The position numbers were made by a program, and so were the translations under genes. From assembly GCA_016800925.1 (NCBI GenBank), contig JABCPU010000171.1, positions 1 through 64,000 on the forward strand: a DNA stretch of 64,000 nt. The letters are read 5' to 3'. The stretch's first letter is position 1; each line of letters starts with the position of its first letter. The DNA is from Suillus spraguei (Eukaryota > Basidiomycota > Agaricomycetes > Boletales > Suillaceae). Below, one piece after another: positions 11,591 through 22,391 of this stretch. Under the pieces are notes generated by a model. It worked only from the letters and a program-made list of their open reading frames with translations. It was not told the DNA's origin and searched no databases.

Positions 11591-12796
11591 TGACAAGTAT
11601 AACTGAAGATCAATCTGATAATGTATGTACTCTCTATACGTCTAACATTGTGAACGCCACGACGGTTTATGCCAACAAGTTAGGTTTTAGATGCAGGGTT
11701 GTGACTTCAGGAATGCCGTGAAGCTTTAGGCCTTAGTCCTAAGAAGGAAGCTAAACGCTGTAGGCGGGATGGTCTGCGAGAAACAGATGCTCCTGTCTGC
11801 ACATGCTGAGGGGTAGGAATGTGGACAGGCTCAGTTGTGGGTCAGCTTCCTCTTGGGACCCACGGTTCAGGTGGCAGATCGGTGTGGTTAAGTGGCACTG
11901 AAGGAAGGACGTGATGCGGTTGCTGGAATGGATATGGGTGCTCGGGGGTGTATGCGTGTTCAGAGGCGAGATGCTCAGAAGCATACGAGGGCTCGGGGCG
12001 GTATGGATACTCTAAGGTATTCCACTGTGAATACGGTGCGTCAGCGCTAGGCATTTGCACATTGATGGCAGGGATAGGCATAAATGGGCGGAGACGAGTC
12101 GACTATGACATAACGGGCGGTCAATGAAACACTGACAAGAAAAGAACAGGTTCTACGCACATGGACAACGTTCCATGGTATGTGTAGGTCAAGGCCTTCA
12201 GATAAAAACACAGATCGAGTACAACTCTGGCTCGAGAAGGCGCAGCGCAAGGTAGATAAAAAGATGTGATGAGGGTCGTAAATGTCCAGATATCCAGCTA
12301 TATAAGTCCTCGTCCGTGAGGGGAGTACACTTGCTGAGGGTATGTTCGAATGAAACTTCTGACCCTGGAGGCCGCGCGCAATAACGCATACGAGTGCTCA
12401 CATCATGGTTCTTTGTAGAAAGAAAAAATTGGCGAAAATAAAGTACAGCATCTGCATAAATAGGTCCATAAAGTCGCTGTTTCCACTATGAATATATTAG
12501 ATGTTGCCTCTGTCTATTCGATACAATGAGTATCAAACATGTCAAATTTTGTTTTCACGGTCAGCCCTGTCCGAATGAACAGCTCAACGCTGTGCAGGCA
12601 CTTTGCTCTTATTGATCCCAACGACAACTATAGGCCAAAATGAGTATGTCAGTGGCAGTAATCGCAACACAATGAGGACACGTATGCGGTAGTGATGAAA
12701 CGTGCGGCAGATCCATAACCATTCATTGTTCAGCTCCCACGCCTGACGTAGAAGTCATACAGCATCCGTTTCAGTCCAAAGGGCGATGTTTAAACC
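11591..12796. other. Unassigned stretch between LINE copy 1 and HEM14
   Basis: On the minus strand at 11842-12081 there is an open frame rich in Pro, His, Tyr and Glu (contains SEHAYTPEHPYPFQQPHH), and another at 12198-12401 with LTDEDLYSWISGHLRPSSH. They could be exons of one low-complexity protein, for example a regulator tail, but I recognise no domain and cannot join them with confidence. The segment 12420-12790 holds nothing recognisable. Confidence 0.25.
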
Positions 12797-14408
12797 TTAT
12801 GCCCAATTCCTACCCGCGCGCCTCCCAGCTTCTACGCAGTCACCAACACTCACACCACCCACGCCGGCGCCAATCACCTCTAGCTTACGCTCCACGGCTC
12901 TCCCTGAAGCACGTCGCTTAGCTCTTGCATCCGCTGGAGGTGCCTACACGCAGCAGGGGGATGCAATGTTGCATTGTCATGCACCTTCACGATGAGTGGG
13001 TCAGGGAGACATACGCCTAACTGCTTAGAGAGCATCTCTACAAGGCGAGGAATCGAGGTCACAGGCTCGCGGAGCATCGCAGTCATTTTTACGATATCTG
13101 CATTCCACGGGGCTTCTTGTGCCGACATTGACGCGGAGTCGAAGACGCACCCTAAGATCGCATTTTCCGCATGTTCAGACGATGCCCGGGGCACAAGGTA
13201 CCCAAACCCTACGGGGTGTAGTGCATATCCTGGAGATGTCAGGAACACGAGGTTCACGACGGTCACCGACGAATAGGGATTTGCAGTCAGATGTGGCAAT
13301 GACGTCTTGGGTGAGAGGAGTCCTTTCAGGCTCGGGAGAGGCACAGCTGAGACAGTGTGTGTTGTGCGCAGCGTCTCACAAGACGAGGTCGTTATCTGCG
13401 CACATGTAATTATTAACAAAAGACTACCTGTTCAAGGTGCATACGTACTTCGAACTGTGCAGTTCTCGGGTTCACCCGGAGTCCGGTCGCGGACACCCCG
13501 CCAAGTAGGCGCACGTTCCGGCGTGTCCTCAACTCTCGCAAGAGTGCGTCTACCAACGCACCAATCCCTTGCGAGAACGAATACATAAATATTCCACGCA
13601 TTTGTTCGTTTACATCTCCTAGTTCATATGGGGGATCATCGACCGTCGCTGTCGCCGAAATTCTGGACGGCCGGAGGAACCCAGTTACCAAAGAGCCACG
13701 ACCGCGTTGCTCAGCATCCCAAAGCGACGGAAACGCTGCACGGACGCTCAATTCTCGAGAGTCCGCTGCATAAATACCATGTGCGATTGCACTTCCGAAG
13801 ATTCTTGCAAATTCGCTCCCGAAACGCCTACTCAAGAATTCGTCGACCGACTCATCCTCGATCATAAGGGGCCTGTTCCATGGGCAAAATGGCTCCCGTG
13901 CGACAGCTGAAAGAAGGATGTAGCCAAGGGGGGAATGCAAAGAAGAAGACTTGGGTGAGAGCCCGGAAATAAGAAGGCTAAGCGGAGATGAAGGAATGCG
14001 GAGGAGGCCCTGGGTGCCAGGCAGACGTAAGAATCGATTCCGAGCCGCCGGTGATGAATTCTGGACAGTTAAAAGAGACGGTGAAAGGTCCAGGAGGTTA
14101 ATCTAGTCTGGGACGTATCCGATGAGAAGGTTCAAACAGAAGTTGTATTAAACTAGCTTATTACCCACCAATTCGAGGACACTCTTTGAATTTGGTCGAA
14201 GAGTCCGCGGGCCAGCCTCCAAAAGTACACTTGTCTCGCGACCATCTTTAAGGGTGATTTTGGCGCGCCCAGAATGTACCCATCCGCCAAAGTTGATATC
14301 CTTGTTCAGCAAAGTGATCTGAGCTGCTGGAAACCGACGTGAAAGGTGAAAGGCAGCAGAGAGGCCAGTCAGACCACCACCAAGGATAGCGATAGAAGAC
14401 GGCGACAT
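12797..14408 (-). CDS. HEM14: Protoporphyrinogen oxidase (heme biosynthesis)
   Basis: The enzyme oxidises protoporphyrinogen IX to protoporphyrin IX, the second-last step of heme synthesis, at the mitochondrial inner membrane with FAD. The first exon has the dinucleotide-binding start SIAILGGGLTGLSAAFHLSR and the family signature EAGPRTLRP. The next part contains NRFLRLPGTQGLLRIPSSPL and ESVDEFLSRRFGSEFARIFG, then HGIYAADSRELSVRAAFPSL. The C-terminal FAD part has LHPVGFGYLVPR and ILGCVFDS. Introns are visible at about 14160 and near 13390-13425. The last conserved block, VIGAGVGGVSVGDCVEAGRR, is in a different frame from the preceding exon. One extra G in the run at about 12896 would restore PWERKLEVIGAG and give a stop at 12797. 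With that correction the length is normal for the family (about 500 residues). I treat it as a functional gene with a probable one-base sequence error; a real frameshift is the alternative. Confidence 0.92.
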
Positions 14409-14651
14409 GTTCTTCGTATCTCAAGCGCAACAGGCCCTTAACTGAATGCGGGAGAAGGACAGTCACGTGTCACCAAGATGTCACAGGGGGCAACTTGAAT
14501 TTCAAATCTACTAACACTGGCATGTGTTCGTTATTATTATTTTTGACCAGGACCGGTGTAGTGTCGTTGGTAGATATATTATTGGACGACTAGATTCTTC
14601 ATTCCAGCAGAATCCAGACCAACAAATATTTGCCTCGAGGCTGGGTCGTTA

Positions 14652-14663
14652 TCCTATATAAAT
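14652..14663 (+). promoter_or_regulatory. TATA-like box
   Basis: CCTATATAAATT lies about 40 bp before the ATG at 14700, a usual distance for a fungal core promoter. It supports that start codon for the WD40-containing fragment. Confidence 0.4.
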
Positions 14664-14699
14664 TATGCATCCTTGTTAATTGTTTTACTTCGCTTCGCA

Positions 14700-15252
14700 A
14701 TGCACAAACGCAAAGGTAGCAATTCTTCGCCTCAATACACCGAAGCAACAACTCGTGAAAATAAATCCATCAGGATATTCGATATTGTTATCAGAGAGAT
14801 TGCGAATGCAAGCCCTCCTCTCGATTGGAATCGACTCGGAACTGATCTCGACGCCGTTCCCCAGGTACATTCATATGCAAAGATGGCACTGAGCGTATGT
14901 CTTGTACAGCCAAAGTATGTTTTCATTTTCTCTCCCCACTGTTACTCAACAATGATTTGTGCAGATTATTCTTGCTCAAGTGGATCGCGACACATCGATC
15001 AACACTGGTTCTTGGGATAGCACTGTTCGGTTGTGGGATGCAGCAACGGGGAAGCCAATCGGTATACCCTTGCGAGGGCACACTGATTCAGTTAACTCGC
15101 TCTCGTTCTCGCCAGACAGCACTCGCATCATCACTGGTTCTTCGTTTAAGGGAGATGGTGATCCCTTTGGAGGAGAAGATGTAACTGTGGCATTCCCGTT
15201 CCCACGTTTACCTGCTACTCGCTGTTTCTTGGGCCCTCAATTCGATCCTTAG
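14700..15252 (+). pseudogene. WD40-repeat protein fragment
   Basis: A first exon may start at 14700 (MHKRKGSNSSPQYTE...) and end at about 14860 with a GT donor; a GCAG acceptor lies at about 14964. The second part contains one and a half WD40 repeats: TGSWDSTVRLWDAATGKP, then LRGHTDSVNSLSFSPDSTRI and TGS. WD40 repeats form propeller blades that hold proteins together. In this group of fungi such repeats mostly sit behind NACHT-type NTPase domains, of which none is seen here. The protein ends after fewer than two repeats, far too short for a propeller, about 130 bp before the LINE copy 2 insertion. It is most likely a leftover of a larger gene. Confidence 0.55.
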
Positions 15253-15385
15253 CCGTAGAGTTACACTACTATTGTTTGAACCCTCAAGGCCTCAGAATTT
15301 GATCCTGTCATTTTGTCAGAACACTACTTAATAATTATCCATTGTCATGCTTTTTCTGTGTTCAATCATAAGTTCTGTTTTTCAT

Positions 15386-16677
15386 TTTTTTTTTTTTTTT
15401 TTTTTTGAATCCTTGTTTTGTGTCCGTTGGGGCGGAGCCCTATGATAGACATTACATGCGGTATTTACTCTAATTGATGCATATGTGCGTGTCCGTGGAT
15501 GTTGGGTCGTGTTCAATGGTCCTGGCCGAGGCGCGGACGTTAACACCAGCTTAAGGTGAAAGGGGGGGTTGTTACAGGGATTGGGGTGCGTCTAGCTGTT
15601 TTTGTCGTTCTTGTCCTTTGGTGGTGATACGTCTCCGAAGGTTGGCTCGAATCTTTTCGTTTTGGCTATGAATGTGAACAGTGACTTTAGACATTCAGCG
15701 TCATTGAGAATGTGCTTCACATGGTGCGCTCTCGTTCCTAGTTCTTGTCTGAGTATGTTGCGTTGTCTGGTGTATGCTGGGCAGGTGAGAAGGAAGTGAT
15801 GGACTGACTCGTTTCCTTCGTTGCATTGTTGGCATGTTGCTGTTTCTGACTTCGCTATACGGTGTAGGTGTTTGTTGAGAGGAATGTGTCCTGTTCTGAG
15901 CTGGAAGAGAAGCGAGCTGTGACGACGCGGGAATTGATCAATGAGTCCTGCGAAGTGTTTCGACGGAGCGGTTGGGTCTATGGTCTGTAAGGCAGCGAAA
16001 CGGGGGGAAAGGTGCATGACCTTTGCTGCTTCTTCCTTGATTCGCTCTCGAAACTGCTGGAGTGTGGACGATTTGCTGATTGGTAGCGTGATGGGATCCT
16101 TCGCTGCCGTCCTTAGAGACTTTGGGAGAAGTCTCCCCTCCGAGACGTCTTTCCTTGCTGCCCTTTTTGCCCTCTCATCTGCCTTCTCGTTCCCCGGTAT
16201 TCCTACATGGCCTGGCGTCCATCTCACCACCAGCCTTTTGCCATTGTTGTCTGGGATGATTTCACGGAGACTGTCGTGAAAGGTGTCCATTAGGTGATGT
16301 CCGGGTTGCGAATTGAATGCTTTCGTTGCGCGAATTGCCGCCTGGTTGTCCACCCCCAGTGCCATTGATTCTCCCCCTCCTGCTCTTCTAATCAGCTCCA
16401 CCGCTAGAATCATCCCCACTAGCTCTCCCTCATATACCGTGTGCTCGCTATCCTTCCCCAGATAAAACCTTAGTTCGTCTTTTACCTCTCCGTCTCGCAT
16501 GAGAATGGCCGCTGCCCCTACTCCTCCATCTATGGCCGAACCGTCTGAGTATACTCGGATCTCTTCCCTCGCCAGCTCATCTTCGTCGGCTGCTTCCTTC
16601 TTCTTCCTCGCTATCTGTAATTCGACGTCCGGCTTCCACTTTGGATTGTGGCGGATTGGGTGGATCTTCTCCATTCG
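15386..16677 (-). mobile_element. LINE copy 2, 5' truncated, with target-site duplication
   Basis: This is the same LINE family as 8957-11590, in reverse orientation. The T run at 15386-15406 is its A tail. The insert is flanked by a perfect 15-bp direct repeat, AGTTCTGTTTTTCAT, at 15371-15385 and 16678-16692. Such a duplication is the signature of target-primed reverse transcription. Only the last 1.29 kb of the element was inserted. Near identity with copy 1 points to recent activity. Confidence 0.93.
15592..16677 (-). CDS. LINE copy 2 ORF2 C-terminal part: RNase H and zinc knuckle
   Basis: The frame is open over about 360 residues. It contains the RNase H first motif IRVYSDGSAIDGGVGAAAIL, a conserved Glu in YEGELVGMILAVELI, the DNQAAIRATKAF box, and WTPGHVGIPGNEKADERA. 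The terminal knuckle is CQQCNEGNESVHHFLLTCPA. The first residues before RMEKIHPIRH come from the target-site duplication, so there is no native start codon. The reverse transcriptase is missing, so the copy cannot move on its own. It is the clean reference against which LINE copy 1 shows only homopolymer-length breaks. Confidence 0.85.
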   Translation of the reverse strand, partial: RMEKIHPIRHNPKWKPDVELQIARKKKEAADEDELAREEIRVYSDGSAIDGGVGAAAILMRDGEVKDELRFYLGKDSEHTVYEGELVGMILAVELIRRAGGGESMALGVDNQAAIRATKAFNSQPGHHLMDTFHDSLREIIPDNNGKRLVVRWTPGHVGIPGNEKADERAKRAARKDVSEGRLLPKSLRTAAKDPITLPISKSSTLQQFRERIKEEAAKVMHLSPRFAALQTIDPTAPSKHFAGLIDQFPRRHSSLLFQLRTGHIPLNKHLHRIAKSETATCQQCNEGNESVHHFLLTCPAYTRQRNILRQELGTRAHHVKHILNDAECLKSLFTFIAKTKRFEPTFGDVSPPKDKNDKNS

Positions 16678-16692
16678 AGTTCTGTTTTTCAT

Positions 16693-17164
16693 ATGAAGGA
16701 TTGATCCAGACTGGTCCTTTTATCAAAATGTACAAATGTGAAAAGTTACTCGGCAATTATTAGACGATTGGTTTCCTCCTTCATTCAAAGGCGTGCTCAA
16801 TTCTTACGATGTCAAGTTCCACCGTGCCTTAAGCCAAACAAAATAGCTGACCGACGACTCACGAGACTCCACTCGGGTTGCCGAAACCAAGCTTACTCCG
16901 GCTTATCAGCACATCACTGTCCTAGTTATGCAGCGAAAACAAGGTCTATGAGCTCTTAACTGTCCTTTCTGCTTCTTCTATGTTAGGCATCTCAAAAAGC
17001 ACCTGTCTCAACCTCGAACACTTTGACGACTACGACAACAACTCTAGAGATAGGTTGGAAAAATAAAGTCGAGCCACTAGAAACAATTATAACACAATAA
17101 TGGCGAAAAATAAATTTCTTGTCTCAAGAAGCTGTTAATAACTGTATACTTTGGCAATTCCATA
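16693..17164. other. Intergenic, no gene seen
   Basis: No reading frame or repeat recognised between LINE copy 2 and the 3' end of the aspartic protease gene. Confidence 0.5.
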
Positions 17165-18641
17165 TTAATTGGTGGTGGCATCAGTGAACAGTGTTTCGGC
17201 AAAACCGACGCGGGACTCGGCGATATCGAACACAGCGTAGAAGCGCTGGAGGAATACATAGCCAAGTTGAAAGTCTAACCCATGGCCAACGGGTGTGTCA
17301 AGGCTTTTAACCGTGAGATATATACCATCGTCAAGACCATTAACCTTGTAGTTGAGATGACGAGGCCAGATTTGGGCGTTACGGGTAAAACTGTAGGTTT
17401 GCTGCCATGCAAAATGGTGAACAAGGGGTGCGAGGGTTAACAGAATTGACGTACGTCGCCAATATGGAACTCCAAGGGATGCAGGCCATCGTACTGCTCA
17501 AGGGTAATAGAGAGAAGATTAGTCCTCGCATCCAACTTAGCGCCGGTTGCAACCCTGTAATTCTCATAGGCATCTATCAAACGTTGATTAGAATGCATAA
17601 AAAATTACTCGCTGACTCTAAATACACACCGGAGGCAAGATAATTATAGGTGGAGCTACTCTCCACGATACCAGGGGCGTTGCTTAAGATCTCTGTGGTG
17701 CCGTAGGTGATACTCTGTTCGATACCCCAATACCTCGATGCGGGGGGATACTGGTGACAAAACTGAAACAAAATAATTACTATCAGTCTGGATTGATCTA
17801 GGAGCTGAGGTAGCCTACGTGTATGCGATGCTACCGGTGAACATGGTTGTCATGACAGGGTTAGGTTCACCAAAGTTGAGCGTTCCAGCGTCGTCTTCAT
17901 CCCCAATGGAGGGCTGGAAAAATATACCAACAAGAGGTTGAGAAATCCTGCCGGTGTCAAACAGGCACTGAGTGATAGTCTCGAGCTCCATTCTCCGCTT
18001 ATTTGTCACGGTGCCGACTGACAAGCCTGCAGGCCCGATGCCAAGGACACCGTTATAAGCCATGCCCTCATCATAATAAGAAGTAGCACCGATTCTCATC
18101 CCGGCGGTGAACGAATCACCGAAAGTGAGGATATCAGTGAATAGAATTCCTATAGATGATCGTAGGTATTTTCAACTTATGATAGTGTTGTATGTCATAC
18201 CGGCGAAGAAGAAGCCAAATTTGTAGTTTACTGCCACCCGCCATGGAGTCATGACGCTGCTGTCGGTTCTCTCGTACCCCTTGTTGACGCCAACCCATGT
18301 GACCGCGCCACCGGTGTCAATAATTAAGTTGTCTTCAGTAATACATTAGCAGCCGCATTTCTCTCACTGTTGAACTTACAATATGTGGGGGGATTGCCAA
18401 TGCCAACTGATACGGTGTAGCTCCACTTTTCGTTATCCAAAATAATATTAGCACGTCGGCCATGCGTGCTGTTGTCCCTAAAGGCCGCCACGCGAGCTTC
18501 ATCGTGCTGTAATAGGTTGGTACCATTGGAGAATTTCAGCCTCCTGGTTATGGGGAGGGTGATGCTGGAATTGCGAACTTCAACGAGCGATCCCGTGACT
18601 GACAAAGCCAGGAGTGTCAACAAGGGTACAGTGGAAAACAT
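17165..18641 (-). CDS. Secreted aspartic protease-like protein (pepsin family A1, polyporopepsin type)
   Basis: Family role: extracellular acid endopeptidase. It starts with a signal peptide (MFSTVPLLTLLALSVTGSL) and a propeptide. The mature domain begins YTVSVGIGNPPTY, and after an intron at about 18329-18380 continues NLIIDTGGAVTWVGVNKGY, the first catalytic Asp motif (DTG). Later exons carry YNGVLGIGPAGLSVGTV, GTLNFGEP and, after the last intron, NAQIWPRHLNYKVNGL and DFQLGYVFLQRFYAVFD. It ends FTDATTN at 17165. The overall plan and C-terminus match polyporopepsin-like enzymes of wood-rotting fungi. The second motif, expected as GIVDTGTT, reads GIVESSST, so the second catalytic Asp appears to be replaced by Glu and the Gly is lost. 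It is either a non-catalytic homologue or a gene losing function. At least four introns interrupt it. Confidence 0.88.
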
Positions 18642-18659
18642 GGTTTGCTGGAAAGCTAT

Positions 18660-19059
18660 ATCATACTCGGTTGCTCATTATATATGTGCTAGCGAACGCG
18701 ATGGAAACGTTCGGGAACCTTAGTCACGTCAGTCCCCCTCGAAAAAATGATAACGAGATAGTTGCGATCCGAGTCATTGCGAGTGCAAGGATTCGACTTT
18801 CCGATAAAATGTACGATTGGTGGGAAGTGGATGGATCAATTATTCACGTGCGAGCGTTTCTTCGACTCACCTGGAGACCTTATCATACTTTTATACCAAT
18901 TTGAGCCACTTAATTGCTCCACTACCGCATGTAAGACTGTAACATCGCCAGTAAAAACGTTCAAAGCAGGTGTAATCGTTCACCAGGGTGACGTGGCTAA
19001 GGTGTCCAACATTACCATCGCGTTCGCTGGCACTTGTATAATGGGCTACCGAGTATAGT
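18660..19059. repeat. Inverted duplication of a protease promoter segment
   Basis: The roughly 70-bp stretch at 18660-18730 (upstream of the protease) recurs as an inverted, diverged copy at 18989-19059. Shared blocks include AGCGAACGCGATGG, CTTAG-CACGTCA and the TATA-like region with ACTCGGT. The copy faces away from the protease and no gene is recognisable downstream of it. Confidence 0.6.
18678..18685 (-). promoter_or_regulatory. TATA box of the aspartic protease gene
   Basis: On the minus strand the sequence reads TATATAAT about 37 bp before the ATG at 18641. It lies inside a segment that is duplicated in inverted orientation at 18989-19059. Confidence 0.45.
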
Positions 19060-20333
19060 GCTGCTGCAGTCCGGTCCTGAACGTTCCCAGTGAAAGCTGG
19101 TTCTGACGAAATAAGCCTCGATAGGTTGAGATGTGTCATTCAGGTAGGACAAACATAGGGACACGTACAAGCCTAGTGACAGCGCCCCATACTCGGACTT
19201 CTGTTACATAGACAATATTCTGTCATATAGCCGCTTTTGTTTATTGTTCAAACAGACTACTTTTGTAATTCTTCAACCTGACTTGGACTTGTGGGGCAGT
19301 GACGAGATCGAAGCTATTGCTCCACGTCGAAGTTAGGCGCGTATATCTACAGTATGTGTGTTTTACATATTCTGGTCTATCAATATGAAAATAGCTGTAA
19401 TAAGCGCAGTGTCCTATATGTTATATGTTCACATGCGTGTATTTTCCGGTATCCAGCATATCTGAACACATCTGCTAGCAGTCCCGCTACCTTGCACATT
19501 TGCACAAATAGTATCACACATGCTTCAAAGTTGTCATGTAATAACGGGTATTATTTGCAGCCGCTACGAAAATACGGTATAAAAAGGCGCGAAAACACAT
19601 TGGAGAGCAGCTAAAAATACTCGCTCATAATGCATAAATAAAAACAAATCACTAGAAAATTATTTTTGGGTATCTTTGGTTATGCGATATATGGACCACA
19701 TTCATCCCTGTAAATGGATAGCTTTGTGCATCTTGAAAAAATTAGATCCTGATTTGTTATAAATTATTATGTGTTATGCGTTATGAGCAAGTGTACTATA
19801 CCATAAAAAGAGCAACGAGGAGACCAGCATTGACGGGCGAAGCATCGTGATTAAAGAGACCAATCAGGAAGCGAGTGAAGCGGCCAACAGGGAAGAGAAC
19901 GACGGGAGTGCAGTAGGGGAGAAATCGGTCAAAACAATTATTGTAGATACGTTTACGGACATCAATTCATCCAATCAAGAGAAACTACGTAAAATCATGC
20001 ACGACACTAGTGTTTCGCACCTGTTCATGGCAGGGTGATGCTTAACCATGTCCAATAATACACAGTACGTTTTGTAAGTTTGTTTCTGAGCTACCAACAT
20101 GAAGCTTCATGAAGCTTAATGTCCTCAACAGCACATCACCCATGTCACTCGAATGATACCAGGCACGATGCCTCAGTGGTTCCAAAGATCGGGATCTCTC
20201 TTGTGATCTCGGTGCTACTGGAAATGTTGTATTTTAGGACCGTACTGGAAATGTTAGTATTTTTAGGACCGGAGTGCGTCACCAATGAATTTGATTGCTT
20301 CGTCAGAATATTGTAAATAGATCACAGTTTATA
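19060..20333. other. Unassigned stretch with one small open frame
   Basis: The only notable open frame is on the plus strand at about 19847-20038, starting MIKETNQEASEAANREEN. It is hydrophilic, has no recognised domain and no clear promoter. It may be chance. Nothing else is recognisable. Confidence 0.25.
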
Positions 20334-20890
20334 TTAAAAAGTGCCATTCACGGCACCCCACTTTGTAAGGAATGTATCATGGAGATCCCGCCGCACGGCT
20401 GCCTGACGCTTTGCATATCCTCTGATACCTTCAACCTCCGCAAGCGCGAGCCCTGCGCGACGATCTGCTTGCGCATCCCACCACGTAGCATGCCACAAGA
20501 GATATGCCGCGACACGCCTCATCTCCTCTTGAAGAAGTTGCACCTCCTCGACCCAACGCATAGCTCGTGCGCGAGACTTGCACCATTCAATTCTTAATGC
20601 TAGTAATATCTAGGTATCAGCAATTGCAAAATAATAAAAGAAAACATGACCTACATTCGTTGAGCACCGTCTCCCCTTCAGGAGCGTCACTAGCTATGCC
20701 GCATGCCTTCCATATCCAGGACAATGTACGGTTGCCAGACGATTGGCCTGGCTTGCCTTGCGACATTCCGCGGATGTCGTCATTCTCCAGTTTCGGGAAC
20801 TCCTCCTTCCACATAGTGCGAGACAGAGCAGGGGAGAGATGTTTGAGTGCAGACCATGCTCTGCGATACCTTGCAGCAGCGACGGACACA

Positions 20891-21164
20891 CATCAGGAAA
20901 TTCACACATTCCTTGATGTGCCCTTATGCGGACTTATTTACACTTAACTGCCTTGGTGAAATTGAATCTACTTGTCCAAAATTTCAATGTGAATGAATTC
21001 AGAAAAAAAAAAGTTGAGATATATTAATATACATGTTTTATTGTATTTCGCACTCAAAAAATATAAGATATGCCAGGTGAATGATGTGAGAGAGAGCAAA
21101 CAAGTTTTGAGATAAGTGAGTTAAGCTGATTAAGCATGTTAAGGAATGTGTGAATTTCCTGATG
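20891..21164. mobile_element. MITE-like element inserted in KDZ copy 1
   Basis: A 274-bp AT-rich block has perfect 24-bp terminal inverted repeats (20891-20914 and 21141-21164; outer bases CATCAGGAAATTC). It separates two coding parts of the KDZ transposase, VELNA on one side and ARYRRAWSALK on the other. No coding capacity. A target-site duplication could not be fixed. Confidence 0.65.
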
Positions 21165-22391
21165 CATTCAACTCGACTTTGTCAATAATGGCTGACGCGC
21201 GTGTGTTAGCTCGCTGGCCACGAATATGGGTATCTTTGAACTTGTAAAGATGTGTGCGTAGGCGCAGGTGACGACGGAGGTCATCCAGCGCATCATATGC
21301 TTGGGCCCTGCGAAGCTCCCACTCATAGTGACTCAGCATGGCATCACATTGATGCACTGGGTCTGTTGCATCTCCGTAGATCTTGGAGGGAAGCCACAGT
21401 TCGATCTTGTGAGCCTTCTCTTCAGTCAAATGGGTCCTGCTTGTTGGCATATCCGATGCACGAAGGCGAGCGATGACCGGCATGTACGAAAGTTGGACCT
21501 TGCTCCATTGTTCTATTTTGCGTCGTAAAATGTTGCCCCATTCTTGAAGCTTTGTGCACTGTAAGTCAGTTGGATGCCCTCCCAGAAGCTCGATATCTCT
21601 CGCAAGCCGACACCTGCAAAATAGCCTCAACATATATATGAAACTTCAACAAGCAAAACTTACTGCTGGTCCTCGATCTCCATTCCTGATGAGATTAACA
21701 CACTGCGTGAGACTTCCTCATGCAGCAAGTCATCCATACCATGCTCGAGGTTGTCAGCTTCTTGCTGAGAGAGACTGAGTCGTACGGCTGCTTGCGTTAG
21801 TGCTAGAAGAAAGTGAGTGTTTCGCATTCCTCGAACAACCTAGTAACATATGTTTGCCTGTAAGCACAAAAGGATTCTCTTGCGACGAATCCAATTCCCA
21901 TCGTTCCACTGCCAACCTCCATTCTGCCACCTGTTCAGGTCTTTCGTGTTCAAGTGCATTGTTGAAGTCTTCGAAATCGCGTACATGCTGGTCGCATTCA
22001 GGAACAGCAGCTTTAAGCTTTCGTGATAGACTGACACCTAAATAACAAGTCAGATGTAGTTAAACGAAGATATATTGAATGACTTACCCATATTAGTGAC
22101 CTTCTTCCAATTAAAATCACCGAAATGATCGTCCAGAGTATTGTGGCATGATCCTGGGCCCATCTCGCGAGTGCTTGTGGCGACTGGATTGATGTTAGCC
22201 CAGCCATGCTCGGGTGCCTCTCCATCTGTCCGCCCCATGCCTTTGAGGAGGTTGTGAGAGTAAGTAATCTGGCAAATTTCAATGTGTGCAGGAAGATGGA
22301 ATTTCGGCACAAGAAATGTGATGGTCTTGTTATCATAGTGGTGGAGATGTATCGTAGATGGGTATTGATGCATGCGCTGCCACAAATTCGT

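Noticed and set aside
15602..16279. Plus-strand open frames across LINE copy 2
   Set aside because: They are antisense to the RNase H coding frame and show no domain; identical antisense frames occur in LINE copy 1.
12797..18641. A metabolic cluster of HEM14, WD40 and protease genes
   Set aside because: The products have unrelated roles and locations, the WD40 piece is a fragment, and LINE insertions lie between them.
19847..20038. Small protein gene (63 residues)
   Set aside because: No homologous motif, no convincing promoter or intron, and isolated in non-coding DNA. Kept only as a remark in the region entry.
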